From contig NZ_AHJE01000045.1 in NCBI RefSeq assembly GCF_000243095.1, positions 36,831 to 100,830 of the forward strand: a stretch of DNA of 64,000 nucleotides, read 5' to 3'. The notes under the pieces are model-generated. The model did not search any database, was not told the DNA's origin, and saw only the letters and a program-made list of their open reading frames with translations. Below are positions 17,437 to 27,071 of the stretch, piece by piece (within the stretch, counting starts at the first letter, position 1; every line of letters starts with the position of its first letter). Source of the stretch: Cupriavidus basilensis OR16. GTDB lineage: Bacteria; Pseudomonadota; Gammaproteobacteria; Burkholderiales; Burkholderiaceae. The position numbers and the translations under genes were made by a program.

Positions 17437-17854
17437 CAGAAGGCGATGGGATAGGTGCATTCGGAAGCACTGGGCAGACATAGGCTTCCTACCGGTCCCG
17501 GTAGCTGCGGCGGCGAAGAAGTCGGACCCATTCCAGTTTCACACGCTCGGCGTCGACGACGCCCTGGAGATGGCAGAGCAAACTGAAGTTCGAAGGCTTG
17601 CCGGCCATCTACGGTCGCCTGGCCGCCGTTCGCCGCGCGGGGGAAGCGGGTACAAGCCAACCGAAACAGACCTACACTGATCCATGACCGGTCCTACCTA
17701 TAAGCCGGCCTCTACGCTAGGTCAAAATTCGATCGGCGTGGACAGTCATGCTCGTCAGGTAGTCGGCCATTGCGGTCACCCACCCGATCGCATCCCGTAC
17801 TCGTGGCCATTGCTTCCGGGCCAAACCGCTCGTTCCTGCGGAAAAGGAGAAGCC
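17437..17854. other. Intergenic stretch with no gene recognised
   Basis: A 418-bp gap between the frameshifted SnoaL-like gene and a glyoxalase-like gene. Short open frames exist on the plus strand (for example one containing KFEGLPAIYGRLAAVRRAG), but none has a start signal or a family I recognise. It may contain degraded coding sequence. Confidence 0.4.
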
Positions 17855-18232
17855 ATGGAGGGGATAGCAAATACCACAGTCATGTTCATCGCAGGCTTTG
17901 GCCCGATCGTTCGTGAATCGGAGGCAAGCCGCAAGCTGTACAGTCAGGCCTTCGGTATCCCCTTCCATGAGGAGAAAGGCGGCTACCTGCATACGGAGGC
18001 TCTGAAAGGGGCAAACAGCTTCGCCCTGTGGCCGCTTTCTGAGGCAGCTCAGTCCTGCTACGGCCGGGATTCGTGGCCTGGTGACGTCCCTATCCCGCAA
18101 GCCTGGATTAGTTACCCCATCGATGCGAGAAGAGAAATAATGCTGGCCGCAATCAAGAGCCGGAGCACAGCAAATAAGTCCGGTTCCTGCGTCGGCGCGG
18201 CAAAGCTCTTGCCGATCCACACGATGAGATGA
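17855..18232 (+). CDS. VOC (glyoxalase/bleomycin resistance) family protein, C-terminus replaced
   Basis: From the ATG at 17855 (AAAAGGAGA ribosome site) the first 90 residues follow the vicinal-oxygen-chelate fold: GFGPIVRESEASRKLYSQAF, then YLHTEALKGANSFALWPLSE and VPIPQAWISY. After that the family's usual second beta-alpha-beta unit (ending in a PEGLLVG-like segment) is missing and an unrelated basic tail of about 30 residues follows. It is probably a truncated, non-functional gene. A short VOC C-terminal scrap occurs 75 bp downstream. Confidence 0.65.
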   Translation: MEGIANTTVMFIAGFGPIVRESEASRKLYSQAFGIPFHEEKGGYLHTEALKGANSFALWPLSEAAQSCYGRDSWPGDVPIPQAWISYPIDARREIMLAAIKSRSTANKSGSCVGAAKLLPIHTMR

Positions 18233-18306
18233 CCAAGGTGCCGAGTCCATCGTCTGCCAGTTCGATTAGGCCAACTGTCACGCTCTCTTCCGTTCGGCCT
18301 GTTTAA

Positions 18307-18381
18307 CGTTGGACTCGGCTCTGCTACATCCGGGGCCCCGAAGGAATTCTCATCGGGCTTGCCCAAGAGCTCGGGCAGTAG
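18307..18381 (+). pseudogene. VOC-family C-terminal remnant
   Basis: One frame reads LCYIRGPEGILIGLAQELGQ and ends in TAG. The pattern Y-x-R-x-P-E-G-x-x-x-x-L-A-x-x-L is the closing strand and metal-ligand Glu of glyoxalase/VOC proteins. A TAA six bases upstream of the first visible codons shows that the rest is gone. It may be the end of the preceding truncated gene or of a second VOC gene. Confidence 0.55.
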
Positions 18382-18526
18382 GCCACCCGATGAGCACATG
18401 TGACAGGTACAGACGTGATTGGGGTGCTCACTCGCGGAGGTCTACAAAATCCCCCCAACTCTCGTTGCTCAAGCCATCTGCCATCTGCCATCTGCGCTTG
18501 CCTTTACTTCTAGCAACTGAAAGCGC

Positions 18527-18606
18527 TTTTCACATTGTGGAATGCACGCAGAATTTCCGCAGTGTTTTGTTTTCGGTTCTCGAAAACGCGTTCCACATCA
18601 CGAAAT
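18527..18606. promoter_or_regulatory. Two related TTYCACAT-type sites upstream of aceA
   Basis: The sequences TTTTCACATTGTGGAA (18527-18542) and GTTCCACATCACGAAAT (18590-18606) resemble each other and are partly palindromic (TTCCAC...GTGGAA). They lie 165-245 bp before the isocitrate lyase gene. Such sites suit an IclR- or GntR-type regulator of the glyoxylate shunt; the protein is not in this window. Confidence 0.35.
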
Positions 18607-18650
18607 TCAGCATCTATCTCATTGAAAAATAAGGATAAACCAACTCTTAT

Positions 18651-18664
18651 GTCTTATATAAGAC
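18651..18664. promoter_or_regulatory. Perfect 14-bp palindrome GTCTTATATAAGAC before aceA
   Basis: A perfect palindrome 107 bp before the isocitrate lyase start, in an otherwise AT-rich leader. It is a strong operator candidate, probably for a GntR-type regulator of acetate or propionate metabolism. No matching regulator gene is adjacent. Confidence 0.5.
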
Positions 18665-18770
18665 TTCGCCGTGATACGACAAAAGCGCCATACAATGATT
18701 CCACGCTGCTTGCTTCGACATCCGTAGCGGTACACGCAACCCTTTCTTCAATCGCGCTTAGGAACATCGT

Positions 18771-20184
18771 ATGGCCCAGTATCAAGACGACATCAAGGCA
18801 GTTGCTGGTTTGAAAGAGAACCACGGCAGCGCATGGAATGCTATCAGCCCCGAGTATGCCGCGCGCATGCGTGCCCAGAACAAGTTCAAGACGGGCCTGG
18901 ACATCGCCAAGTACACCGCCAAGATCATGCGCGCCGACATGGCCGCCTACGATGCCGACCCGTCCAAGTACACCCAGTCGCTGGGTTGCTGGCACGGTTT
19001 CATCGGCCAGCAGAAAATGATCTCCATCAAGAAGCACTTCAACAGCACCGACCGCCGCTACCTTTACCTGTCCGGCTGGATGGTGGCCGCGCTGCGCTCC
19101 GAGTTCGGCCCGCTGCCGGACCAGTCGATGCACGAGAAAACCTCCGTCAGCGCGCTGATCCGCGAGCTGTACACCTTCCTGCGCCAGGCCGACGCCCGTG
19201 AACTGGGCGGCCTGTTCCGCGAACTGGATGCTGCCCAAGGACCTGCCAAGGCCGCCATCCAGGAAAAAATCGACAACCACGTCACCCACGTTGTGCCCAT
19301 CATCGCGGACATCGACGCGGGTTTCGGCAACGCCGAAGCAACGTACCTGCTGGCCAAGCAGTTCATCGAAGCGGGCGCATGCTGCATCCAGATCGAAAAC
19401 CAGGTGTCCGACGAGAAGCAGTGCGGCCACCAGGATGGCAAGGTCACCGTGCCGCACGAGGACTTCCTGGCCAAGATCCGCGCCATCCGCTACGCCTTCC
19501 TGGAACTGGGCGTGGACGACGGCATCATCGTGGCCCGTACCGACTCGCTGGGCCCTGTTCCAGTTCCGCGCCGGCACGGGCGAAGCGCGCTGCGTACTGG
19601 ACTGCGTCACCGCACTGCAAAACGGCGCCGACCTGCTGTGGATCGAGACCGAAAAGCCGCATATCGCCCAGATCGGCGGCATGGTCAGCGAGATTCGCAA
19701 GGTCATCCCGAACGCCAAGCTGGTGTACAACAACAGCCCATCCTTCAACTGGACCCTGAATTTCCGCCAGCAGGTGTATGACGCGATGAAGGCCGCGGGC
19801 AAGGATGTGTCGGCATACGAGCGCGCCCAGCTGATGAGCGTGGAATACGATCAGACCGAACTGGCGAAGCTTGCCGACGAAAAGATCCGGACCTTCCAGG
19901 CCGACTCGTCGCGCGAAGCAGGCATCTTCCACCATCTGATTACGCTGCCGACCTACCACACTGCCGCACTGTCGACCGACAACCTGGCCAAGGAATACTT
20001 CGGCGACCAGGGCATGCTGGGTTATGTGGCTGGCGTGCAGCGCAAGGAAATCCGTCAGGGCATCGCCTGCGTCAAGCACCAGAACATGTCCGGCTCGGAC
20101 ATCGGCGACGACCACAAGGAGTATTTCAGCGGCGAAGCCGCCCTGAAAGCGGCAGGTAAAGACAACACCATGAACCAGTTCTGA
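18771..20184 (+). pseudogene. aceA: Isocitrate lyase (long form) with internal deletion and frameshift
   Basis: Isocitrate lyase splits isocitrate to glyoxylate and succinate (glyoxylate shunt). The N-terminal part (starting MAQYQDDIKAVAGLKENHGS) matches the about 530-aa Pseudomonas-type enzyme and keeps the catalytic loop DEKQCGHQDG. After IVARTDSLG the sequence jumps near 19550 to LFQFRAGTGEARCVLDC in another frame and continues intact through WIETEKPHI, NNSPSFNW and the C-terminal KDNTMNQF. The family segment between these points (about 55 residues, beginning AGLTKQ in homologues) is missing. The total, 1,414 nt, is not a multiple of three, so no active enzyme can result unless this is an assembly error. 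A good terminator follows. Confidence 0.9.
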
Positions 20185-20209
20185 TACCAGTAGTACGCCC
20201 CAAACTTAG

Positions 20210-20240
20210 CGCCAACCCAAAACGGGTTGGCGTTTTTTTT
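20210..20240 (+). terminator. Rho-independent terminator after aceA
   Basis: A perfect 9-bp stem (cgccaaccc / gggttggcg) with a 5-base loop is followed directly by eight T's, 26 bp after the aceA stop codon. Confidence 0.92.
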
Positions 20241-20641
20241 GTCCGGCGACATAGCGCGGGGGGGGGCCTTTCGCCGGCACGCCACTCGAACAGTGGCAAC
20301 TGCTGCAAGAGATTTTGGCCTGCTAGGAGGCTTGCAAGGGGTTGCCCGTTCATAGCTCAGAGGGGCGCGACACCTTGAGCGGACTTGCGTAGTACTGCGT
20401 AGCCTGCGCCTTTCCAACCGCCCCACGTGCAGGGTCTTTAACCCACCCGCCAACGCGCATCGCGAATTTGGCGCAAAATGCCGCACTTGCGCGATGGTGC
20501 CGGTGCGCTGCAATGCGCTGTGCATCTGCACGTGGCTAGCTGTTCTTCCGCCTCGGCGTGCGCGGCCTTCCTCTTCGCCGGGCGTGCGCACCGCCCCCGC
20601 GAGCTTCACCGATCTCTCTCTCGTTTTTCAATAACAACATC
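20241..20641. other. Intergenic region before the truncated MFS gene
   Basis: A 401-bp high-GC gap with a run of nine G's near 20260. No gene, repeat or clear regulatory site was recognised apart from whatever promoter the MFS gene uses. Confidence 0.4.
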
Positions 20642-21560
20642 ATGCGATTACCGCTTCTCGCGCTGGCTGCCGCGGCCTTTGGCATTGGCACCACCGAATT
20701 CGTCATCATGGGGCTGCTGCCCGATGTCGCCGCCGATCTCGGCGTTTCCGCGCCGGCCGCCGGCATGCTGGTCTCGGGCTATGCCATCGGCGTGGCCGTG
20801 GGCGCGCCCATCCTGGCCATCCTGACCAACAAGTGGCCGCGCAAGACCGCGCTGGTGGGGCTGATGGGCCTGTTCATCGTCGGCAATGCGCTGTGCGCAC
20901 TGGCGCCCAACTATGCATTGCTGATGGCCGCGCGCGTGGTCACGGCGTTCTGCCACGCGGCGTTCTTCGGCATCGGCGCGGTAGTGGCCGCGGAGCTGGT
21001 CCCGCGCGAGAAGCGCGCGCAGGCGGTGGCGTTGATGTTCACCGGGCTGACGGTGGCCAACGTGCTGGGCGTGCCGTTTGGCACCGCCTTTGGGCACCTG
21101 ATGGGCTGGCGCTCCACATTCTGGGCCGTCACCGTGATCGGCGTGGCCGCAGCGGCCGCGCTGGTGGCTTGGTTGCCCAAGGCCATCCCGATGCAGGCCG
21201 GCAGCATCCTGCGCGAGTTCCGCTCCATTGGCGCGGCGCAGGTGCAGCTGGCGCTGCTGATCAGCACGCTGGCATCGGTCAGCATGTTCACCGTGTTCAC
21301 CTACATCGCCTATATCTTGCGCGACGTAACGGGCTTCACCGCGCAACAGGAGAGCATGGTGCTGCTGCTGTTCGGGGCCGGCATCACGGTGGGCGGCCTG
21401 GCCGGCGGCAAGCTGGCCGACTGGAAGCTGATGCCCGCGCTAGCCAGCTTGCTGGCTGCGGTGGCGGTGGTGCAACTGGTGTTTTCGTGGACCAGCCATT
21501 TTCCGGTGCCGACGCTGTTTACGCTGTTTGTGTGGGGCATGGTGAGCTTTGCCGTGGTGT
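20642..21560 (+). pseudogene. MFS transporter, 3' end deleted
   Basis: A drug/sugar-efflux type major facilitator (AraJ/DHA1-like; starting MRLPLLALAAAAFGIGTTEF). About nine membrane segments are intact, with the inter-domain pattern and the FHxGA-like AFCHAAFFGIGAVVAAELV. After WGMVSFAVVF (near 21560) the expected last three helices are absent and the frame runs into the leader of the glutaminase gene. About 90 C-terminal residues are missing, so the protein should not function. The cut suggests a deletion between this gene and the next. Confidence 0.8.
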
Positions 21561-21617
21561 TCCGGCGGGGCCCGTCGGGCTGTAGGATGTTGCCAGCAAC
21601 GTTTCTTCGGGCCCCGC

Positions 21618-22483
21618 ATGGACTACGCACACATCCTCCAACGCATCCACCGCGACATCGCGCCCTTGCTCACCCAAGGGCGCGTAGCGGACTACATCCC
21701 CGAGCTTGGCAAGGTACCCGCCACGCATTTCGGCATGGCGCTGGTGTTTGCCGATGGCCGCAGCCACTGCGTGGGAGACGCCGCGGTGCCGTTTTCCATC
21801 CAGAGCATCTCCAAGCTGTTTGCCTGCACGCTGGCGTTCCAGCTGCTGGGCGAGGACCTATGGCAGCGTGTGGGGCGCGAGCCCTCCGGCAATGCCTTCA
21901 ACTCGCTGGTGCAACTGGAGTACGAGCAAGGCAAGCCGCGCAATCCGTTTATCAATGCCGGCGCGCTGGTGGTGACCGACGTGCTGTGCAGCCGCTTCGT
22001 GCAGGCCGAAACCGCGATGGTGCAGTTCCTGCGCCGGCTCAGCGGCAACCCGGCGATCGACTACGACCCGCGCGTGGCCCAGTCCGAGCGCGAGCACGCG
22101 GACCGCAATCGCGCCATGGCGTATTTCATGAAGGACTTTGGCCGGCTTGAGATGCCGGTGGACAAGGTCATCGAAGCCTATTGCCGCCAATGCGCCATCA
22201 CCATGAGCTGCGAGGACCTGGCGCGCGCGGCGCTGTTCCTGGCGCATGGCGGGGTGGTGCCGTGGAGTGGCGAGCGCGTGCTGGACGCCAGCCCCACCAA
22301 GCGCCTGTCGGCCCTGATGCTGACCTGCGGCACCTATGATGCCGCGGGCGATTTTGTCTATCGGGTGGGTTGCCGGCCAAGAGCGGCGTGGGCGGCGGCA
22401 TCGTGGACCATAGCGGAAACTCGCTGGCCGGCGTGCAGGCGTTGGAGTGGCTGACCACGCTGAGCGGGCATTCGATTTTTTGA
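21618..22483 (+). pseudogene. glsA: Glutaminase with a frameshift and a small internal deletion
   Basis: Glutaminase converts glutamine to glutamate and ammonia. The first 250 codons are normal: SIQSISKLFACTLAFQLLG with the nucleophile Ser, NPFINAGALVVTDVL, and TCGTYDAAGDFVYRVG. At about 22370 one base is missing (ggttgccgg for ggtttgccgg). In the next frame the sequence continues LPAKSGVGGGIV, then DHSGNSLAGVQALEWLT to a TGA at 22483. Between GGGIV and GNSLAG about 18 residues usual in the family are absent. The start ATG is 21618. Confidence 0.85.
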
Positions 22484-22705
22484 CTAGGGATAGGCAGGGA
22501 CCGCCATCGAGTCGGTCCTCCGTTACAGCAGATGATTGATTGCCGTAACAGACTTAATGTGACTCAAGCGCTATAAATACAATTATTCCTGCGCTACTGC
22601 ACACTGCGGAAGCAGGACGGTCAACGCACCTGTGTTATTGCATCCTTTCCAAAAAGTGCTATTATTTTTACATAATTAACCGGGATATGTAGAAATATTG
22701 CCATC

Positions 22706-23170
22706 ATGGCGAAGAAAACCGCGCCACTCCTTCCCTCAGCCCAGCGTTTGCTTGTTGAATTCGGCGAACGGCTCAAGCTCGCTCGCCTGCGGAGAAAACT
22801 GACGGCCAAGCAGGTAGCCGAGCGAGCCGGGATGTCGCAGATGACATTGCGATCTCTCGAGGCCGGTGGCTCGGGCGTCACGATCGGCGCCTATCTTTCG
22901 GTGATGCAGGTTCTGGGCGTTGAGAACGACCTGGCCAAGATCGCAGATACGGACGAGATCGGCAGAGGCCTGCAAGACTCCCGTTTGCTGGGGCGTACGT
23001 CCAGCGGGCGCGCTGCAGCGTCTCGCTTGCCGCGCGACGAAACAGTTGCCCCTTCAGAGGACAGGCGGCCAGTTGAGACGGCGACACCTCTTCCCGTCAA
23101 CAGTGAGTCCTTGGCTGCCTTGATCTCCCCAAGGAGAAAAAAGTCAGCGCGCGAGGGTCACGAGCGATGA
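22706..23170 (+). CDS. hipB: HipB-like XRE-family antitoxin/repressor
   Basis: A 154-aa protein with an N-terminal Cro/CI-type helix-turn-helix ([20 protein letters not shown], residues 32-51) and a longer, charged C-terminal tail than classical HipB. It overlaps hipA by 4 bp (ATGA), the usual order for HipBA modules. It should bind its own promoter, which is AT-rich (ctattatttttacataatta at 22659-22678), and neutralise HipA. The long tail may carry a HipA-interaction segment. Confidence 0.85.
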   Translation: MAKKTAPLLPSAQRLLVEFGERLKLARLRRKLTAKQVAERAGMSQMTLRSLEAGGSGVTIGAYLSVMQVLGVENDLAKIADTDEIGRGLQDSRLLGRTSSGRAAASRLPRDETVAPSEDRRPVETATPLPVNSESLAALISPRRKKSAREGHER

Positions 23171-24441
23171 GCAAGATGATAGGGGTCTACGCTGACTGGG
23201 ATGGCCTGGAAGCCGCCAAGCGCCTTGGCTGGTTGCATGCCAGGAAGGCAAGGGCAGCGGAGCTGTTCGAGTTCGAGTACGATCCGGCGGCCTTGGCGGA
23301 TCCAGCGTTGGGGCGCCTTCTGATTGATCCACGCATCGGACTCTATTCTGGCCCACAGTTTCCAGGAGAACATCAGGACAAGTTCGGGGTATTTGCAGAT
23401 TCGTGTCCCGATAGATGGGGGCGCGTGTTGATGAGGCGCCGGCTCGAACGCGATGTTCGCGACGGCATCTTCCCCAAGGGCGCCAGGCTCTTTGAGTCCG
23501 ACTACCTGCTCGGCGTGCACGACCGCTATCGGGTCGGTGCGCTTCGATACCGGCTGAACGATGAAGGAAGCTTTCTCGATAATCGCGATGGTATTGCGGC
23601 CCCGCCGTTCACCGAGCTTCGCGATCTGGAGCGCGCAAGCCGTGCTATCGAGTCGGATCCGGACAACACATCGGTGGATGGCCGAGCATGGCTACGGATG
23701 CTCATTGCCCCAGGGGGCTCTCTGGGCGGCGCGCGCCCAAAGGCCAGCGTTGCCGACAGCGATGGCAGCCTCTGGATCGCAAAATTCCCGAGCACCGGTG
23801 ATGAGCATGACGTTGGTGCATGGGAGATGGTCGTGAATGCCCTGGCTACAGCCAGCGAGTTGCGGGTAGCGAAAGGGATGGCGCAGCGCTTCGCAAGCGA
23901 CCACCACTGCTTCATGGTCAAGCGCTTCGATCGCACCAGTGCTGGCCGGAGACTTCATTTCGCTTCCGCCATGACCATGACCGGTCGGGTCGATGGTGAC
24001 GATGCTGCCGCCGGCGCTAGCTATCTGGAATTGGCCGAAGTGATCATCCGGCATGGCGCGCAGCCCAGCAAGGACCTGCGCGAGCTTTGGTCACGCATCG
24101 TCTTCAACATCCTTGTCTCCAATACCGACGACCATCTGCGCAATCATGGATTCATCCTGATGCCAGGAAAGGGGTGGCGGCTATCTGAAGCCTATGACAT
24201 GAACCCTGTTGCCATCGCCGATGGCCTGACGCTGAACATCACGCACGCTGACAACGCGCTGGACCTGGAGCTTGCGCGGGAGGTGGCCGGGTATTTCCGA
24301 GTTTCCATATCCGATGCCGATGAAATCATCGAGGACTTCAAGAGCGTTGTCGGTCAGTGGCGGATTGCTGCGAACGGATTACAACTGTCGCAGCGGGAAC
24401 AAGACAATATGGCCTCTGCCTTTCGCCTGGCGCAGCGGTAG
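23167..24441 (+). CDS. hipA: HipA-family serine/threonine kinase toxin
   Basis: A 424-aa HipA kinase; the Escherichia protein phosphorylates glutamyl-tRNA synthetase and causes growth arrest. Visible landmarks: the Gly-rich loop [13 protein letters not shown] with the ATP-lysine nearby (LWIAKFPS), FMVKRFDR, the catalytic loop [16 protein letters not shown] and the metal-binding AYDMNPV. It has the full-length two-domain arrangement and no visible lesion. It is translationally coupled to hipB. Confidence 0.92.
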   Translation: MSKMIGVYADWDGLEAAKRLGWLHARKARAAELFEFEYDPAALADPALGRLLIDPRIGLYSGPQFPGEHQDKFGVFADSCPDRWGRVLMRRRLERDVRDGIFPKGARLFESDYLLGVHDRYRVGALRYRLNDEGSFLDNRDGIAAPPFTELRDLERASRAIESDPDNTSVDGRAWLRMLIAPGGSLGGARPKASVADSDGSLWIAKFPSTGDEHDVGAWEMVVNALATASELRVAKGMAQRFASDHHCFMVKRFDRTSAGRRLHFASAMTMTGRVDGDDAAAGASYLELAEVIIRHGAQPSKDLRELWSRIVFNILVSNTDDHLRNHGFILMPGKGWRLSEAYDMNPVAIADGLTLNITHADNALDLELAREVAGYFRVSISDADEIIEDFKSVVGQWRIAANGLQLSQREQDNMASAFRLAQR

Positions 24442-24553
24442 GCAGGGCGCGACACCGCTTGGATCGAGGAGCCCCGGAGCCGGAAAACCGTCGGTTGCGG
24501 GCCTGAGATTCTCCAGGTGCGACGTGGGATATCGCTATCGGCCACTCAGCCAC

Positions 24554-25357
24554 TCAGCCCAGCATCAGCCCCGCGTGAGCCAGCAAGTGACGGAACACCG
24601 CCAGCCGGGCCTCCGCCGTCTGCGCCAGCTTGCGGCAAACGTGCATGTGCGCCGCCTTGTCGCTGTGTCCGAGCAAGGCGTCCTTGCACTCGCGATCCGA
24701 GATTTCCAGGTGGATACCCGTCAGGATTGCGCAGCCCTTGCCCACGGGAGCGCTCACGATGGCCGGCGGGGTGCCTTCCATGCCCGTGTACACGGCCAGG
24801 ATCTGCGCCGCGTGGTTGGTTGCATCGCCAAAATCAAAGCGGCAGCCGCCGTGGTAGTGCGCGTAAAGCGTCATAGGCGCGGCGGTCAGGCTATGGGTCG
24901 TCCGTATTTCCGCAGCCGCGGTGCTCCGCGGCGTTGCGTCATAGGCGATGCCCCCGGTGAGCTCGGGCAACGAGCCTACCGCGACGGCATCCACGAAGCG
25001 CAGTTCGCGCGGGCCGCAGATGGCGCCCGGGGTACCGGCATGGAATGCGAGCTCACGGCAGGCGTAGTACGCACCCGCGCAAATGCCCAGGTAGGCGCCG
25101 CCTTCTTCAACAAAGCGCCGGATGCGCGCGTTGGGCTCGCCGTTCAAGGCGGCGCAGTAAGGCAGGTCCGCACCGCCCGGCATGACGAACATGACGGCGT
25201 CATCGAACAGCGTCGCATCCTGCCGGATGTCGTCGGCCATGACCGCCCGGATCTCGTACTCGCCGGGAAGCAGCTGTTGCCCGATCGTGCGCATCAGGCG
25301 CGAGGTCCCGTCCGAGGTGCCGGTGTCGATATAGGTCAGGATCTGGGGCTTCGGCAT
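24554..25357 (-). CDS. BPL_N-domain (class I glutamine amidotransferase-like) protein
   Basis: A 267-aa protein of the biotin-protein-ligase N-terminal-domain family, a glutamine-amidotransferase-like fold. The nucleophile elbow is GAYLGICAGAYYACREL with Cys, preceded by MFVMPGGADLPYCAAL; a His in AHYHGGCRFDF may complete the pair. No ligase domain is present. The role of stand-alone BPL_N proteins is not established. It is convergent with hipA, and the exporter gene lies upstream on the same strand. Confidence 0.82.
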   Translation of the reverse strand: MPKPQILTYIDTGTSDGTSRLMRTIGQQLLPGEYEIRAVMADDIRQDATLFDDAVMFVMPGGADLPYCAALNGEPNARIRRFVEEGGAYLGICAGAYYACRELAFHAGTPGAICGPRELRFVDAVAVGSLPELTGGIAYDATPRSTAAAEIRTTHSLTAAPMTLYAHYHGGCRFDFGDATNHAAQILAVYTGMEGTPPAIVSAPVGKGCAILTGIHLEISDRECKDALLGHSDKAAHMHVCRKLAQTAEARLAVFRHLLAHAGLMLG

Positions 25358-25433
25358 GATGGCTCGTTGCGTTTCAGCGCGAAAGTGCGGCCGTGGTGCG
25401 GGGGTGGTGCTGTGGTGGTGCTATGGCGCAGCC

Positions 25434-26087
25434 TCAGGCTTGCGCGCGCCGGTAAAACGCCAGCCCGCCCGCCAGCGCAATCAGCGTACCGCCCGACAAC
25501 CGGTTGAGCCAGCGCATGCCGTCACCACGGAAGGCGTGCACGATGCGTGCGCCCAGCACCGCGTACACCAGCATCACGGCCAGGTTCAACAGGCATTGGG
25601 TCAGCGTCAGGATCGCATATTGCGGCAGCAACGGCGCGCCGGTATCGATGAACTGCGGCAGGAACGCCGAGATGAATAGCAGTGCCTTGGGATTGGTCGC
25701 CGCCACCAGGAAGCTGCGCGAGCACAGGGCACCGCCGCGTGCGGCGGCCGGTAGGGACGCGGCAGCGGAATCCGCCGGCACATCGGGTACCGTATCCGGC
25801 GCTTTGCCGGCCCGCAGCATCTTCCACCCCACATAGGCCAGGTAGGCGGCGCCAAACCACTTGATCGCCTCGAAGGCAACCTCGGACGCGGCGATGACCG
25901 CCCCAAGCCCGGCGGCCACGGTGACGATCAGGAGGATGTCGGCGGCGAGAGCCCCGGCCATGCCCCAGCACGCCTTGCGTACGCCATGCCTGGAGCCGTT
26001 GTTCAGGGCGAGCAGGACCGTCGGGCCGGGCGTGGCAATGGTCACGGCCGACGCAAAGACGAACAGGAGCAGGGTAGGGAGCGTCAT
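25434..26087 (-). CDS. LysE/RhtB family amino-acid exporter
   Basis: A 217-aa inner-membrane protein (starting MTLPTLLLFVFASAVTIATP) with five to six hydrophobic helices. The LysE signature is clear: ATPGPTVLLALNNGSRHG at residues 17-34. It exports amino acids such as threonine, homoserine or lysine. The start at 26087 fits this signature; the open frame upstream has no family sequence. A BPL_N gene lies 76 bp downstream. Confidence 0.88.
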   Translation of the reverse strand: MTLPTLLLFVFASAVTIATPGPTVLLALNNGSRHGVRKACWGMAGALAADILLIVTVAAGLGAVIAASEVAFEAIKWFGAAYLAYVGWKMLRAGKAPDTVPDVPADSAAASLPAAARGGALCSRSFLVAATNPKALLFISAFLPQFIDTGAPLLPQYAILTLTQCLLNLAVMLVYAVLGARIVHAFRGDGMRWLNRLSGGTLIALAGGLAFYRRAQA

Positions 26088-26367
26088 GATGCAATCTGGC
26101 TGGGCGAGCAGGCGGGTGACATAGGATGATTGCCCGCCGGGAGATTGTCCAGTGCCGGGCATCTGCGGCATTGCAGCGCCATGTGTCGAGCAATTCGCAA
26201 AAGTGCAAGCCGGGATTGCACGAGATGAGCAAACATCGCCCGGTTTGATACGATGACAGCTGGAACGCAACGGAAGCCCGCAACCGTTTTGGCGCTTGCG
26301 ATGCACGCTTGGATGATTAGCGTTCGCCCGGCCAGGTTGCGGTTCTCCAATAAATGCGGGGACAGCC

Positions 26368-26610
26368 ATGATCAAAGAATACGCGTGGAAGAAGCGGGTC
26401 TTCGAGACCCATGAAGTGCAAGTGCAGGTGCGGCCGAGAACGCCCACCGTCTGGGAATACACGGTTCGGGTATGCCGCCCGGGCACGAACATCCGGGCCG
26501 CCGGGACGCTGCTGGAATCCTCCAAGGTGACGGACCTTTTCCACACGGCGGAAGCCGCGGAAACAGCAGGTTTTGCCCATGGTGCGGAACTGGCCAAGCG
26601 GCTGGCGTAG
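26368..26610 (+). CDS. Small conserved hypothetical protein
   Basis: An 80-aa soluble, Arg/Lys-rich protein (starting MIKEYAWKKRVFETHEVQV) with a predicted mixed beta/alpha pattern and a Gly-Gly-like Ala-rich C-terminus. The ATG follows gcggggac at 26357. It is not membrane-bound and has no recognised domain. It stands alone between the LysE-type gene and a phage-like small-ORF region. Confidence 0.6.
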   Translation: MIKEYAWKKRVFETHEVQVQVRPRTPTVWEYTVRVCRPGTNIRAAGTLLESSKVTDLFHTAEAAETAGFAHGAELAKRLA

Positions 26611-26689
26611 GGCGCGGTTGAAGGTTGGAAAGCGTTGATTTGGTGCTTTTTGTCGGCTGATCGCGTGGCAGTGTGACTTTTTGTAGCGG

Positions 26690-26950
26690 GTGGTTTGGGG
26701 CGTACTCTGTGCCGTTATACTGCGCAGGTCGTTGCAACCACAGCGACCGGGTTTAGCAGCCCGCGGAAAAAGGTGGACAATCCGCCATCAGGCGGCTTTT
26801 TTTGTCCGTCATGCCTTTGTGCGCCCCTACGGGCGGGCCTGGGCGGGGGAGCCTTCGGGCTCGCCGGTTCCTTTTTCCCGGTCTGCTAACCTCGCCTTGC
26901 GCCCGCCCACCCCGATTAGCAGCGGGGTGGGCGGAGTCGAATCCGCGTGA
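26690..26950 (+). CDS. Small Arg/Pro-rich ORF resembling phage Ash/Icd-like proteins
   Basis: An 86-codon frame from a GTG contains AAFFVRHAFVRPYGRAWAGE followed by PSGSPVPFSRSANL. This pattern is reminiscent of the small host cell-division-inhibitor-like (Icd/Ash) ORFs of P4-type phage satellites. A second open frame (+1 register, 26695-26889) also runs through, so the coding frame is uncertain. The similarity is from memory and low in confidence. Confidence 0.3.
   Translation: MVWGVLCAVILRRSLQPQRPGLAARGKRWTIRHQAAFFVRHAFVRPYGRAWAGEPSGSPVPFSRSANLALRPPTPISSGVGGVESA
26782..26803 (+). terminator. Hairpin with T-tract inside the small-ORF region
   Basis: CCGCC-atca-GGCGG is followed by C and seven T's. 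It lies within the Icd-like ORF and 164 bp before the leader ORF, so it could be an attenuator rather than a gene-end terminator. P4-type satellites use such early terminators in their immunity regions. Confidence 0.55.
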
Positions 26951-26966
26951 AAAAGGAGGCACACCC

Positions 26967-27071
26967 ATGCCCCAGTCTTCGCTCGCCCGTTCCGGGCAAA
27001 GCGTTTTTCCCAAGCTCCCAGTCATCTGCCTGCGCCTGCGCGCCTCCCTGTGGAGGGCGCCCGATGTATAA
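26967..27071 (+). CDS. 34-codon leader ORF coupled to the next gene
   Basis: This small frame (starting MPQSSLARSGQSVFPKLPVI) has one of the best ribosome sites in the window (AAAAAGGAGG, 7 bases before ATG). It ends at TAA 27071, overlapping the next gene's ATG at 27064 (atgtataa). That layout indicates a translated leader that delivers ribosomes to the downstream gene. The peptide itself has no recognised function. Confidence 0.55.
   Translation: MPQSSLARSGQSVFPKLPVICLRLRASLWRAPDV

Noticed and set aside
18471..18496. Short tandem repeat (gccatct units) before aceA, considered as a CRISPR or regulatory array
   Set aside because: Only three 7-bp units without spacers.
18654..19802. Minus-strand frame of 382 codons opposite aceA
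   Set aside because: Shadow frame; aceA catalytic motifs lie on the plus strand on both sides of the lesion.
26925..26955. gagtcgaatccgcg considered as a tRNA T-arm
   Set aside because: No acceptor or anticodon stems could be built around it; no tRNA was recognised anywhere in the window.
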